Shown: positions 9,279 through 18,561, counted from the first letter of the stretch. The stretch: DNA of 64,000 bases from Sporosarcina jeotgali (GCF_033304595.1 NZ_CP116341.1:3079001-3143000), one strand, 5' to 3'. Notes: generated from the letters alone by a model not told the origin. Translations and numbers: made by a program.

Positions 9279-10334
9279 TTCACCTCTAGATTCTGTTTCC
9301 CATTGCGCAATCGCTTCCCGTACTCTTGGTGCTACTTCTGCACCGAGCAAACGGATTGCACTCATCACTTCGTCATGCGGCATAGACCCTACTGGGACGT
9401 GGAGTAAGAACCTCGTAATTCCTACTTCTTTCCGCAACTTGATAATTTTTTTGGCTACATAATCTGGATCGCCTACATATAAAGCCCCTTCTGGACCTCT
9501 TGCATCATCGTATGCATCACGAGTATAAGGTGTCCAGCCGCGCTCTTTGCCAATTACATTCATGGCATATTGGGTAGACGGGAAAAATGCATCCGCAGCA
9601 GCCCGCGTTGTTTCTCCAACGAACCCATGGGAATGAGATGCAATTTTCAATTTTGATACATCGTGTCCTGCGGCTGCGGCTGTTCGCTTATACAATTGTA
9701 CCAGTGGCGCAAATTGTGTTGGCTGTCCTCCGATAATTGCCAGCACGAGCGGCAATCCTAACTTCCCTGCGCGTACGACTGATTCTGGATTCCCTCCGCT
9801 GCCTATCCAGACTGGTAATGGTTCTTGCACAGGCCGCGGATATACACCCCTGCGATCGATTGCAGGTCGATGCTTTCCATCCCAAGAAACCACTTCTGAC
9901 TCACGTAAATTCAATAACAAGTCCAATTTCTCATTGAACAACTCATTATAGTCCGATAGATCTTGTCCGAATAACGGGAACGATTCGATGAATGACCCTC
10001 GGCCAGCCATAATTTCAGCACGTCCATTTGAAATTCCGTCAAGTGTGGCAAAATCCTGAAACACACGCACTGGATCCGCAGAGGATAATACAGTAACTGC
10101 ACTGGTTAGGCGAATATTAAAGGTTTGAGAAGCCGCTGCAGCCAGTAAAACGGCTGGGGAAGATGCCGCGTAATCTGCCCGATGATGTTCACCGACACCA
10201 AACACGTCAAGGCCAACACGGTCTGCCAGCACAATCTCCTCGACCACTTCACGCAGCCGTTCTGCATGACTTTTAATCTCTCTGGTTTCCGGATCTGGCG
10301 TTGTTTCAACGAACGTACTAATTCCTATCTCCAT
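9276..10334 (-). CDS. LLM-class flavin-dependent oxidoreductase (luciferase-like)
   Basis: A protein of 352 residues of the bacterial luciferase-like monooxygenase superfamily, expected to be a TIM barrel using reduced FMN or F420. Landmarks are GEHHRADYAASSPAVLLAAAA (about 47-66), GRAEIMAGRGSF (about 104-115) and PVWIGSGGNPESVVRAGKLG (about 174). AGGAGGAAC lies upstream of the ATG at 10334. It is a single gene with its own terminator. The substrate cannot be told from sequence; the superfamily includes alkanal, sulfonate and nitrilotriacetate monooxygenases. Confidence 0.85.
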   Translation of the reverse strand: MEIGISTFVETTPDPETREIKSHAERLREVVEEIVLADRVGLDVFGVGEHHRADYAASSPAVLLAAAASQTFNIRLTSAVTVLSSADPVRVFQDFATLDGISNGRAEIMAGRGSFIESFPLFGQDLSDYNELFNEKLDLLLNLRESEVVSWDGKHRPAIDRRGVYPRPVQEPLPVWIGSGGNPESVVRAGKLGLPLVLAIIGGQPTQFAPLVQLYKRTAAAAGHDVSKLKIASHSHGFVGETTRAAADAFFPSTQYAMNVIGKERGWTPYTRDAYDDARGPEGALYVGDPDYVAKKIIKLRKEVGITRFLLHVPVGSMPHDEVMSAIRLLGAEVAPRVREAIAQWETESRGE

Positions 10335-10516
10335 CGTTTGTTCCTCCTAAGCGCATTGTTGGTTTCTCTATTGTACTCGTGAATGCACAGAAATGGGGAA
10401 AGAATGATCTCATCATTTTTAGTTTTCAAAAATACGAAACTATACACACTTCAAAACGTATACCTTATTATGGACATTATTTTATTAATCACGTACGAAC
10501 TAAAGGGGGAAATACC

Positions 10517-11440
10517 ATGGAACCCACTCCAATCGTGGAACTGAAGAATTTAACAAAAGTCATCAAGGGAAAGAAGATTATCGATGATTTGAGTTTACAG
10601 CTTTACCCTGGTCAAATCACCGGCTTTCTCGGTCCGAACGGTGCCGGTAAAACGACAACCATTCGAATGATGGTCGGTCTGATGAAAAAAAGCGGCGGCG
10701 AAGTCGTAATCGACGGGCAAACGCTTTCCGCAGACTTTGAAGAAGCCCTTTCTAAAGTTGGGGTCATTGTTGAAAACCCGGAAATGTATAAGTTCATGTC
10801 GGGGTACAAAAACTTGCTGCACTTTGCACGAATGCAAAAAGGGGTAACGAAAGAACGTATCGATGAAGTCGTGAAACAAGTCGGGATGCAAAACCGTATC
10901 CATGAAAAAGTTGGGACTTATTCACTTGGGATGCGTCAGCGCCTGGGGCTGGCACAAGCTTTGCTGCACAGACCTAAGTTTTTAATTTTGGATGAACCGA
11001 CAAATGGTCTGGATCCTGCTGGTATTCGTGAATTCCGTGACTATTTACGTTTAATCGCAAAAACAGAAAACGTTTCTGTTTTCGTATCCAGCCACATGCT
11101 TTCAGAAATCGAGCTCATGTGTGACCGGATTGCTGTCATTCAAAACGGTAAACTTGTTGATCTAAGGGATATGCGTGAAACTCAAGAAGCTCATTATTAC
11201 GTAGAAGCTTTTCCTGCTGATCAAACCTTTGAACTTCTTGGAACTCTTGGATTCAAAACAGAGAGCGTTAATGAGGGATTTGTGATTCAAGCAGAAAAAA
11301 CTCACATTCCAGAACTCGTTAAAGCTCTGGCAGCAGCAGGACTTGAACTATATGCAATCCAGCCGCATCGGAAAACACTTGAGGACCAATTCCTCGAATT
11401 GACAGGAGGTGGCCAGCTTGCTGAAACTGCTTCAAAATGA
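10517..11440 (+). CDS. ABC exporter ATP-binding protein (BcrA/CcmA type)
   Basis: A protein of 307 residues. The start at ATG 10517 follows AAAGGGGGA; the open frame extends upstream to 10379 but that part has no coding character. Walker A GPNGAGKT (39-46), the signature YSLGMRQRLGLAQ, Walker B FLILDEPTNGLDP and the switch histidine (SSHMLSEIE) are intact, so it should be a working ATPase. A C-terminal domain of about 90 residues follows, as in bacitracin-type exporters. It overlaps the permease gene by 23 bases. Its partner and type suggest export of, or defence against, a peptide or lipid-targeting compound; the substrate is unknown. Confidence 0.88.
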   Translation: MEPTPIVELKNLTKVIKGKKIIDDLSLQLYPGQITGFLGPNGAGKTTTIRMMVGLMKKSGGEVVIDGQTLSADFEEALSKVGVIVENPEMYKFMSGYKNLLHFARMQKGVTKERIDEVVKQVGMQNRIHEKVGTYSLGMRQRLGLAQALLHRPKFLILDEPTNGLDPAGIREFRDYLRLIAKTENVSVFVSSHMLSEIELMCDRIAVIQNGKLVDLRDMRETQEAHYYVEAFPADQTFELLGTLGFKTESVNEGFVIQAEKTHIPELVKALAAAGLELYAIQPHRKTLEDQFLELTGGGQLAETASK

Positions 11441-12353
11441 ATGGATGAAACTGTGGTCCAAAAAAGGTACCTGGATTATGGCGGGCTTGGTAGTTGTACT
11501 CATTCTTGGAATGGCGGGAATCGTGAAGTGGTCTGATAGTCTAACAGGCGATGAACCCGACTGGAAAGTCAGCGCCAAAAGCGAATTGGAAATGGACAAA
11601 AACTCATTAGAAATGGATGTTCTAAAAGGAGAAAGTAAACGGCAGGCTGAAGAGAATGTTCAAATCCTGGAATATAGACTTGCAAACAATGTCGCTCCGC
11701 TGAAAGACACTAGTCGCGAGGGAATGATTTATAATCCATCAGTCGGCAGCATCGCATTGTTACTCACTGTTATTGTGGCAGCAGGAATCGTGGCAACCGA
11801 GTTTTCTCAAGGAACAATAAAAATGTTATTAACGCGTCCCGTTAAACGTTGGAAAATCATGACGTCCAAGTATCTGGCCATCTTGCTATTCGGTGTCTTG
11901 CTGATGATAATTGGCTTTGTAACGACGATTCTAAGTGCTTTCATTTTCTTCCCATCAGGGGGCGGGCAAGCCCTTGCGATATCAGGCGGCAACGTGGTGG
12001 ATGTTTCGATTTGGGGCCACGGGCTATACATGTTACTGCTCTCGTTCGTCAACGTCATCATTACCGCAACGTTTGCATTCATGATTGGCAGCGTGTTCCG
12101 CTCAAGCGGTATGGCAATTGGATTATCCTTGTTCATCTACTTTACGGGTAACGTAATTGTTGTACTGTTAAGCCGCTTCGAAGTCGTTAAGTATTTACTT
12201 TTCACGCACATGGATGTGACCATGTACGAATCTAATTTCGTCATAAATGACGACATCACTTTGCCATTCTCGTTAGCCGTCTTAGCTGTGTATCTAGTTG
12301 TTTTCTTAATCGTCAGCTATTCAGTGTTTACTAAACGAGATATTACTGCTTAA
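11418..12353 (+). CDS. ABC-2 family exporter permease
   Basis: A protein of 311 residues starting at TTG 11418, eight bases after AGGAGG, giving the classic N-terminus MLKLLQNEWMKLWSKKGTW. One membrane span is followed by an extracellular segment of about 90 residues (about 35-110) and then five spans, as in ABC-2 permeases of the YxlG/BcrB kind. The motif IVATEFSQGTIKMLLTRPVKRW (split by a turn) is typical of the cytoplasmic coupling region. It is coupled to the ATPase gene by overlap and followed by a terminator. Confidence 0.87.
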   Translation: MLKLLQNEWMKLWSKKGTWIMAGLVVVLILGMAGIVKWSDSLTGDEPDWKVSAKSELEMDKNSLEMDVLKGESKRQAEENVQILEYRLANNVAPLKDTSREGMIYNPSVGSIALLLTVIVAAGIVATEFSQGTIKMLLTRPVKRWKIMTSKYLAILLFGVLLMIIGFVTTILSAFIFFPSGGGQALAISGGNVVDVSIWGHGLYMLLLSFVNVIITATFAFMIGSVFRSSGMAIGLSLFIYFTGNVIVVLLSRFEVVKYLLFTHMDVTMYESNFVINDDITLPFSLAVLAVYLVVFLIVSYSVFTKRDITA

Positions 12354-12360
12354 CTTATAA

Positions 12361-12405
12361 ACACCAACTCTAATGGGCATCCTGTCTAAGAGTTGGTGTT
12401 TTTTT
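12361..12405 (+). terminator. Intrinsic terminator of the ABC exporter operon
   Basis: ACACCAACTCT / AGAGTTGGTGT stem followed by seven T. Confidence 0.85.
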
Positions 12406-12573
12406 GTTTTGTAAGTTCCCAATACGTCCTTTTTGGATCAATGGGTTGAACGTTATTGCACGATATCAGTCATTGCTTTGTAACAAATATTACAGAATTT
12501 TACCTTGAATTCTTGGAAATTAGTTTATACCTTGCATCTACCGGGTAAAATTGCTTAAGAGGAGGGACAGAAT

Positions 12574-12738
12574 ATGCAGACAGAAAGTGAAAATTATGTG
12601 ATGGTTCGTGAGTTACATCACCTCAACCAAGAATATCAACTTGCGCCCACTCCATTGAAATCCGTTATCCTCACTGACATCCGCCTGATTGAAGATGCCC
12701 TCAGCCTATTGAAAGTTGACATCACACCACCTATGTAA
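12574..12738 (+). CDS. Small protein of 54 residues, unknown
   Basis: ATG at 12574 is preceded by a strong AGGAGGGA site and the frame stays open for 54 codons (begins MQTESENYVMVREL, ends KVDITPPM). It is acidic, with no membrane segment or motif I recognise. It stands alone between two terminators. The ribosome binding site is the main support. Confidence 0.5.
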   Translation: MQTESENYVMVRELHHLNQEYQLAPTPLKSVILTDIRLIEDALSLLKVDITPPM

Positions 12739-12823
12739 GTATTTCTTGATCCTTTTATCTCGGAAGCTAATGAAATGAGTACTATACCCCTTGCACAATT
12801 ATAGAGTTTGGGGATTTTCATAA

Positions 12824-12869
12824 AAAACCAGCTCATTCGGTATTGATTAAGCCGACATAAGCTGGTTTT
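12824..12869 (-). terminator. Intrinsic terminator of bioB
   Basis: AAAACCAGCT / AGCTGGTTTT outer stem with an inner CGG/CCG pairing and a T tract on the minus strand. Confidence 0.8.
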
Positions 12870-12875
12870 AATGTT

Positions 12876-13874
12876 TTATAAATGAGCAGCCAGCGCTTGC
12901 TTTTCAGTGAGCTCAATTTCGAATCCGAGATCTTCCAGCATATGAAAATCCGAATTGCGTTCCTGACCATCCGTTGTTAAATAATCCCCAACAAATATGC
13001 TATTGGCAGCGTACATTCCCATTGGTTGGAGCGATCGTAAGTTAACTTCACGACCGCCTGAAATTCGAATTTCCTTTGAAGGATTCATGTAGCGGAAAAG
13101 CGCTAACACTTTCAAGCAATACCGTGGATTCAGTTCATTCGTACCTTCAAGTTTTGTTCCATCGATCGCATGCAAGAAGTTTACTGGAATAGAGTCTGCA
13201 TTTAACCTGCGCAGTGCACGTGTAATGTCAACGACATCTTCTTTTGTCTCTTTCATTCCGATTATCGCACCAGAGCAAGGAGAGATCCCATACTTTTTCG
13301 CAATTTCTACGGTGTCCACACGATCTTTGTACGTATGTGATGTTGTGATGAAATCATGATGACGCTCGGATGTATTCAAGTTATGGTTATACCGGTCAAC
13401 CCCTGCAGTTTTTAGCTGCTCTGCTTGCTCTTCTTTTAAAATCCCCAAACACGCACAAACGGTTAACCCGTACTTTTCCTTGATCTCTTCAACGGCTTCG
13501 CTGACAACGCGTACGTCTTTTCGTGTGGGTCCACGTCCGCTTGCTACGATGCAGTACGTCCCGATATTGTTGTCAAATGCCCGTTTAGCCCCTTCTAGAA
13601 TTTCCTCTTTGGAGATGAATGGATATTTTTCTATCGGAGCTGTCGATTTCGAAGATTGCGAACAATACCCGCAGTCTTCCGGACAGAAACCACTCTTAGC
13701 ATTCATAATCATATTCAATTTCACTTTTTTCCCAAAATAATGTCGCCTGATGTCATAAGCCCCGTCCAGCAGCGCTAAGACATCGTCATCACTTGTGTTC
13801 AAAATCGACAGTGCTTCTTCATTTGAAATTTCTTTTCCTTCAATGACTTCTTGTGCAAGTGTTTTCCAGTTCAT
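12876..13874 (-). CDS. bioB: Biotin synthase
   Basis: A radical SAM enzyme of 332 residues, normal length, that inserts sulfur into dethiobiotin to make biotin. The cluster-binding motif is CPEDCGYC (Cys64, Cys68, Cys71); GRGPTRKD, CACLGIL, YNHNLNTS and FVGDYLTT are further BioB landmarks. It is alone rather than in a bio operon, so other bio genes must lie elsewhere or dethiobiotin is imported. A BirA-like operator sits about 50-80 bases upstream. Confidence 0.96.
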   Translation of the reverse strand: MNWKTLAQEVIEGKEISNEEALSILNTSDDDVLALLDGAYDIRRHYFGKKVKLNMIMNAKSGFCPEDCGYCSQSSKSTAPIEKYPFISKEEILEGAKRAFDNNIGTYCIVASGRGPTRKDVRVVSEAVEEIKEKYGLTVCACLGILKEEQAEQLKTAGVDRYNHNLNTSERHHDFITTSHTYKDRVDTVEIAKKYGISPCSGAIIGMKETKEDVVDITRALRRLNADSIPVNFLHAIDGTKLEGTNELNPRYCLKVLALFRYMNPSKEIRISGGREVNLRSLQPMGMYAANSIFVGDYLTTDGQERNSDFHMLEDLGFEIELTEKQALAAHL

Positions 13875-13923
13875 TTTGTCCGCCCCTTTTAATCCCTTTT
13901 TGCGTCAACCATTTTAAAAGTAA

Positions 13924-13953
13924 TGTTAACACAAATACACCAACTAGTATACA
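13924..13953 (-). promoter_or_regulatory. Candidate BirA operator of bioB
   Basis: TGTTAAC (13924-13930) and GTATACA (13947-13953) are half-sites of an imperfect dyad separated by 16 bases. This matches the Gram-positive BirA box pattern TTGTTAAC-N14/16-GTTAACAA with two mismatches in the distal half. It lies upstream of the only biotin gene in the window, which supports biotin repression. Confidence 0.6.
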
Positions 13954-14020
13954 ATGTTAAAGAACTTTGATTTAAGCGTGGTTAATGCTTTAAAAGGTAG
14001 AAAAAAGTTTCCATTAGGCA

Positions 14021-14065
14021 AAAAAAAAAAACCAATCCCATTAGACTAACTCATGGGTTGGTTTT
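14021..14065 (-). terminator. Intrinsic terminator of the 5'-nucleotidase
   Basis: Stem AAAACCAATCCCA / TGGGTTGGTTTT with one bulge; ten A on the + strand give a long U tract on the minus strand. Confidence 0.85.
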
Positions 14066-14073
14066 CTAATTAT

Positions 14074-16167
14074 TTACTTCTTAACTGATATCAATCGGTC
14101 ATCTAGAACTGCAGATGCATCAATTGTTGTTCCTGCAGCTTTCATTGCACGGAAATAGTCTGCGAATAATTCGCGTTGGAAGTCAGGCGTTGACGTCCAT
14201 TCTACTTCCCCGAATGTATCAAAACCGTCCCCTTCACCAGTTCCAAGGAAGTTGTTTGTTACAACTTTCACCTTCGATTCTGAGAACTTACCATCTTTGT
14301 ATAAAGATGTTCCATCATTGAGAGTAACGGATAGAATGCGATCACCGTGAGCTCGTTCTGCATCAAAGACTACTTTTAGTCCGCCATATTGAATCGTTAA
14401 GAAGTTTGATCCATCTTTCAATGGTCCCTCTAAAATCATCTTAATTTGCTGCGGCGTCATCTCAGAAACGACATTGTAGTTATCAAACGGAATGACACTG
14501 AATACGTCTCCATATGTGATATCGCCGCCTTCCATGTTTGCACGGACGCCTCCAATGTTTTGGAATGCCACTTGTGCATCTGCTTTTTGCATCATTGCGT
14601 CACTGATTAGGTTCCCTAACTGGCTCACGCCGTACTTCCCTTCTGAAGGTGTGCGTGTCAAATCTCCAGTTGTTTTGCTTACAACTTCTGCAGCAATTTC
14701 TTTAACTTGTTCTTGATAACCAGATACAATTCCTGCTACTGCATCGTCTTCCTTTGTAAGCCCAACTTTAGTTTCCAAGATCCCAGACTCAGAAGAGTAA
14801 ACTTGCTTCGTCTTTTTGTCGATAAATAACTGGATATGTCCCATAGCTGCCGTATAACTTTGTGCTTCTACAACTGGAATATTGTTAACATGACCAGATA
14901 CCCGTTTATGAGAGTGCCCGCCAACAATAGCATCCAAACTTCCCTTTGACTCCATTGCAAGATCCGTTAGCTCTCCAATGATTTCATCGGAATCTTTCGC
15001 ATGCTCTCCCGGTAAATGTGATGTCACAATAACAAAGTCGGCTCCTTTTTCACGGAGTTCAGCTGCGAGTTCTTTCGCAATTGGTGCTGGCGTTGGGAAA
15101 GACAACCCTTCTACGTGCGTTGCAAGTGTTGTAGCAGGGGTTTGAGGAGTCGCAAATCCGATGATTCCGATTTTGTAGCCACCCTTTTCAACCATTGTAT
15201 ATGGTTCTGCCCAATCTACACGCTTGTTCGTTTTTTCATCATAAACATTGGCACCCATTACAGGGAATTTAGCCTGAGCAATCCGATCCTTCAGAACGTC
15301 TACGCCCCAATCGAATTCGTGGTTCCCGATTGCAGCCGCGTCATATTGAATCGCATTCATCGTATCAAATGTAGAAGCTCCTTCAAATGAGTTTGAAATG
15401 AGTGTTCCTTGGAAAATGTCTCCGCCATCTACAACAACTGTGCCATCCGGGTTCACTGAACGGAATGCATTCACCAAACCGCCAATGATAGCCATGCCTC
15501 CATTTTGGTACTTTTCGTTAAACTCAATGTTTCCGTGAATGTCGTTAGTTGTTAGGAAATCAATTACGTCAAAGACAACAGGCTTAAATGCTTTAGATGC
15601 CTCTGCACGTGTAATCTCTTTTTCGTACTCGAACGGTTTGCCATATTCGACATCAAAGGCACCGCCAAGTATCGCGTACGCAATATATGGCTTTAAATAT
15701 GTTGGTATTTTTGATGCATCTGTATAGTTATTAAGAATGGATAAGTCGACTGAAGGTACTTTCCCGCCTGTTTCACTCAATGTGAAAATCGTAGCGAATT
15801 GTCCTTTTGTCAGAGAATGATTCGGTTTGAATGATTGCTTGGTAAAACCGCTTACTAACTTTGACTGTACTGCTTTTGACACAACGTCTTGATATTTTCC
15901 AGGTACATCTGTAAAGGACAGTTTAGCTTTAGATCCTTCAAGTTTCCCCGCACGATCTAACATCATCAACAACTCTACACGTTGAAGTGCGTCATTCACT
16001 TTTAGATCACCATTAGGCAATCCTAGTAAAATTCCTTGGTCCCGCATAAGTTCAGCAGGATCCTTCACTACCATATCGAAGTTAGTGTTCGCCTCTGCCT
16101 GTCCAGCCCCAAGTAACGATAATGCAGCAACTGGTGCCACTAACGCAGCAAGAACTTTTTTCTTCAT
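14074..16167 (-). CDS. S-layer-anchored 5'-nucleotidase/2',3'-cyclic phosphodiesterase-like metallophosphatase
   Basis: A protein of 697 residues. There is a signal peptide (1-26, ending QAEA), then about three SLH modules (about 28-200; RVELLMMLDRAG, LTKGQFATIF, ITRAEASKAF) that would bind the protein to the cell wall. The metallophosphatase domain follows (about 205-430) with LTTNDIHGN, DGGDIFQGT, GNHEFDWG and GGHSHKR as metal-ligand motifs, then the 5'-nucleotidase C-terminal domain (about 490-690; FQNIGGVRANMEGGDI, IPFDNYN). It should release phosphate and nucleosides from nucleotides outside the cell. Anchoring by SLH at the N-terminus instead of a lipid or sortase signal is a family variant. 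Confidence 0.92.
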   Translation of the reverse strand: MKKKVLAALVAPVAALSLLGAGQAEANTNFDMVVKDPAELMRDQGILLGLPNGDLKVNDALQRVELLMMLDRAGKLEGSKAKLSFTDVPGKYQDVVSKAVQSKLVSGFTKQSFKPNHSLTKGQFATIFTLSETGGKVPSVDLSILNNYTDASKIPTYLKPYIAYAILGGAFDVEYGKPFEYEKEITRAEASKAFKPVVFDVIDFLTTNDIHGNIEFNEKYQNGGMAIIGGLVNAFRSVNPDGTVVVDGGDIFQGTLISNSFEGASTFDTMNAIQYDAAAIGNHEFDWGVDVLKDRIAQAKFPVMGANVYDEKTNKRVDWAEPYTMVEKGGYKIGIIGFATPQTPATTLATHVEGLSFPTPAPIAKELAAELREKGADFVIVTSHLPGEHAKDSDEIIGELTDLAMESKGSLDAIVGGHSHKRVSGHVNNIPVVEAQSYTAAMGHIQLFIDKKTKQVYSSESGILETKVGLTKEDDAVAGIVSGYQEQVKEIAAEVVSKTTGDLTRTPSEGKYGVSQLGNLISDAMMQKADAQVAFQNIGGVRANMEGGDITYGDVFSVIPFDNYNVVSEMTPQQIKMILEGPLKDGSNFLTIQYGGLKVVFDAERAHGDRILSVTLNDGTSLYKDGKFSESKVKVVTNNFLGTGEGDGFDTFGEVEWTSTPDFQRELFADYFRAMKAAGTTIDASAVLDDRLISVKK

Positions 16168-16360
16168 TCCCTCTCCTCTTTCCCTTATAGGTTTGAATCA
16201 CGCCATTGTCTATCTTATACACTTTTCAACATTGTAATTATGTAAGGGCTTACACAATATGCTGTATATACGGAAGAAAAGACAGTGGGCTATCCTGTTA
16301 ACAGTACCAAGTATTCTCATTTTCGGCAATGAGATTATTTTAAATGAATACAAATGAAAA

Positions 16361-16391
16361 ACACCCCCGGCCCTATAGAACCAGGGGTATT
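16361..16391 (-). terminator. Intrinsic terminator of the MFS exporter
   Basis: Minus-strand stem ACCCCTGG / CCGGGGGT followed by TTTTT. Confidence 0.75.
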
Positions 16392-16403
16392 AGTAATTGT
16401 ATT

Positions 16404-17615
16404 TTATTTTGCTTCAAATGGCTTTCGAACCAGCCCCATATAAATGATGAACGCCATTAGACTGCAGCTAGTAATAACAATTCCCAATGGCCACGCAGTT
16501 TGATCGCCTGCAATTCCGACAAGCGGTGAGACGATTGCGCCTGCGGCAAATGGCAATAAACCGAGGAATGCCGATGCACTCCCCGCTGCCTGACTTTGTC
16601 GATGCATCGCTAGTGAAAATGCTGAAGTTGAGACCATTCCCACACTTGAAACGACTAGGAAAAAGGCTGTTGCAACAATGAACAATGATCCTTGCTGCCA
16701 GATGGCAATCAGCAACACTATACTCCCTGCTAATGAAATAAGTACACCCGTCATGAGGAAGTTCATTTCAGATACTTTATGCGATAAACGCCCCGTAATT
16801 TGCGCGGCTAAAATTATTCCAATACCGTTTAACGCGAAGAATAAAGAAAATTGCTGTGGTGTGACGCCATACATGTTTTGCAGGACAAAAGGGGAACCTG
16901 CGATATAGGCAAACATAGACGCCATGACAAATGCTTGGGTGAGTGCAATCCCCATAAATTGACGATCCTTAAGTAACCGTGCGAACGTCTTGAATACCGA
17001 TAAAATTCCCTTTTCTGCACGGTTCTCAATGGGCAGTGTATCCGGTAAAAAACCAGCCGTGCCAACGAACATCAGTAATCCAATTCCGCCAAGTACAAAA
17101 AACACAACGGGCCATGAGGCAAAGCTTAAGATGGCACCGCCAGCAATCGGTGCGAGAATCGGGGCTGCCCCATTGACGATGGAGAGCAGTGCCATGAATT
17201 TCGTAAGTTCATGCCCTGCATACAAATCACGGGCACATGCTCTTGCGATGACAATCCCTGCTGCGCCCGTTAACCCCTGAACAAAACGCAGGAGAATGAA
17301 TGGCCATATCGATGTCGTGAACGCACACAGAACCGAAGCAACAGCATAGACAACAAGCGTCAGAACGAGTGGACGCCGTCTTCCGTAAATATCACTCAGC
17401 GGACCAAATACGAGCTGTCCCGCACCAAGTCCGATAAGACACGCGGTCAAACTTAATTGAACAAGCGAAGTCGATGCACTCATATCTGATGCTACTGCCG
17501 GCAATCCCGGTAAGTACATATCCATCGACAGCGGGCCGAATGCCGTCAACGTGCCGAGCAGCACGACGAGCCAAAGTGTGGGCAGTGGTTTCTTTATAGT
17601 GATTGCTTTTGTCAT
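16404..17615 (-). CDS. Bcr/CflA-family drug resistance MFS transporter
   Basis: A protein of 403 residues with 12 predicted spans. MFS motif landmarks are GPLSMDMYLPGLPAV at the first span, GQLVFGPLSDIYGRRRPL (motif A) and RFVQGLTGAAGIVIARACARDLY (motif region, written in part), all characteristic of the Bcr/CflA branch that exports bicyclomycin and other drugs by proton antiport. Start is ATG 17615 with AAAGGA nine bases upstream. The open frame runs on upstream to 18158 only because repeat array 2 has no stops in it; that part is not protein. An extended -10 promoter lies between the array and the gene. Confidence 0.9.
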   Translation of the reverse strand: MTKAITIKKPLPTLWLVVLLGTLTAFGPLSMDMYLPGLPAVASDMSASTSLVQLSLTACLIGLGAGQLVFGPLSDIYGRRRPLVLTLVVYAVASVLCAFTTSIWPFILLRFVQGLTGAAGIVIARACARDLYAGHELTKFMALLSIVNGAAPILAPIAGGAILSFASWPVVFFVLGGIGLLMFVGTAGFLPDTLPIENRAEKGILSVFKTFARLLKDRQFMGIALTQAFVMASMFAYIAGSPFVLQNMYGVTPQQFSLFFALNGIGIILAAQITGRLSHKVSEMNFLMTGVLISLAGSIVLLIAIWQQGSLFIVATAFFLVVSSVGMVSTSAFSLAMHRQSQAAGSASAFLGLLPFAAGAIVSPLVGIAGDQTAWPLGIVITSCSLMAFIIYMGLVRKPFEAK

Positions 17616-17650
17616 TTCCCCAAATCCTTTTCTATTAAATTCTACGGTGG

Positions 17651-17659
17651 AGTATAACA
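17651..17659 (-). promoter_or_regulatory. Extended -10 promoter of the MFS gene
   Basis: Minus-strand TGTTATACT matches the extended -10 consensus TGnTATAAT with one mismatch. It sits 36 bases before the ATG and 38 bases from the edge of repeat array 2, so transcription from it would begin outside the array. Confidence 0.6.
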
Positions 17660-17696
17660 TATTGAGATGGAATTGGGTTCGGCGGTTTGATGGAAT

Positions 17697-18082
17697 GAGC
17701 GGGTTCCTCGTTGGAACGAGCGGGTTCTCCGATGGAACGAGCGGGTTTCTCGTTGGAACGAGCGGGTTCTCTGCCGGAACGAGCGGGTTCTCCGATGAAA
17801 CGAGCGGGTTCCTCGCTGGAACGAGCGGGTTCTCCGATGGAACGAGCGGGTTTCTCGTTGGAACGAGCGGGTTCTCCGACGGAACGAGCGGGTTCTCTGC
17901 CGGAACGAGCGGGTTCTCCGATGGAACGAGCGGGTTCTCTGCCGGAACGAGCGGGTTCTCCGCTGAAACGAGCGGGTTCTCCGCCGGAACGAGCGGGTTC
18001 TCCGCCGGAACGAGCGGGTTCTCCGACGGAACGAGCGGGTTCTCCGCTGGAACGAGCGGGTTCTCCGCTGAAACGAGCGGGT
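17697..18082 (+). repeat. 21-bp tandem repeat array 2 (GAGCGGGTT family)
   Basis: Nineteen cores GAGCGGGT occur at exact 21-base steps (first GCGGGT at 17699, last at 18077), with a decayed extra unit near 17678. Units read GAGCGGGTTC plus an 11-base tail of the type TCCGATGGAAC; the tail varies at a few positions while the core is almost constant. Many units contain the dyad GTTCC-N5-GGAAC. It lies upstream of the MFS gene and downstream of the lipoprotein terminator, on the opposite strand sense to both genes. Flanking bases 17616-17696 hold only the MFS promoter. Confidence 0.96.
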
Positions 18083-18111
18083 ACAAATAAGGAATTAATC
18101 CAACACTCAAA

Positions 18112-18149
18112 AATGCCTGACTCACCCTGAAATAGGATGAGTCAGGCAT
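18112..18149 (-). terminator. Intrinsic terminator of the lipoprotein gene
   Basis: ATGCCTGACTCA / TGAGTCAGGCAT stem with further pairing near the loop, followed by TTTTT on the minus strand. Confidence 0.85.
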
Positions 18150-18158
18150 GGAAATCAC

Positions 18159-18401
18159 TTACAGTTCACCAGCTTCAAAGTTCTCGGCATTGATTTCAGT
18201 GTCATTTATATTACTAATCACGAATTCGACGTAAGTATCTGAGTCCTTTGTGAGCAACTTGAACTTGTACTTCTTCCCATCTGATTTGTCTGTCTGATCC
18301 GTTTGATCATTCCCACACGCAGCAAGTGCCAGCACAATCAGTAATCCTTTGAACAATCCAGTCCATTTCTTTAACATATGTATCCAACACCTGTCAGTCA
18401 T
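18159..18401 (-). CDS. Small lipoprotein, unknown
   Basis: A protein of 80 residues. A basic-hydrophobic signal region (KKWTGLFKGLLIVLALAAC) ends in a lipobox with the lipidated cysteine at residue 29, then a short Gln/Thr/Asp linker and about 45 residues of polar sequence. ATG 18401 has GAGGAA nine bases upstream; ATG 18377 is an alternative. No family recognised; small exported lipoproteins of this shape are common in Bacillales. Its terminator separates it from repeat array 2. Confidence 0.7.
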   Translation of the reverse strand: MTDRCWIHMLKKWTGLFKGLLIVLALAACGNDQTDQTDKSDGKKYKFKLLTKDSDTYVEFVISNINDTEINAENFEAGEL

Positions 18402-18561
18402 TTTTTCAACTTCCTCACTATAACTGCCAGATAGACTATAATATACTGTTTTTTAATGAAATGATCACTATTACCAAGTTACTAGAATTTCTTTTGATCC
18501 TCGTCACTAGAGTAAACATGGCTCCCAGTAGGTAATGGATCTTTCCTGCTTATTTTTTACC

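Noticed and set aside
10379-10516. N-terminal extension of the exporter ATPase
   Set aside because: No ribosome site and no coding character; the site AAAGGGGGA supports ATG 10517.
17697-18082. CRISPR array interpretation of the repeats
   Set aside because: Period is only 21 bases with a 10-base core; tails are repeated, not unique spacers; no cas genes nearby.
17551-18130. Repeat-encoded proteins (ERAGSP-, TSGFSA-, PLVPAEN-type) in array 2
   Set aside because: Same artefact; the conserved element is DNA core, not a protein frame.
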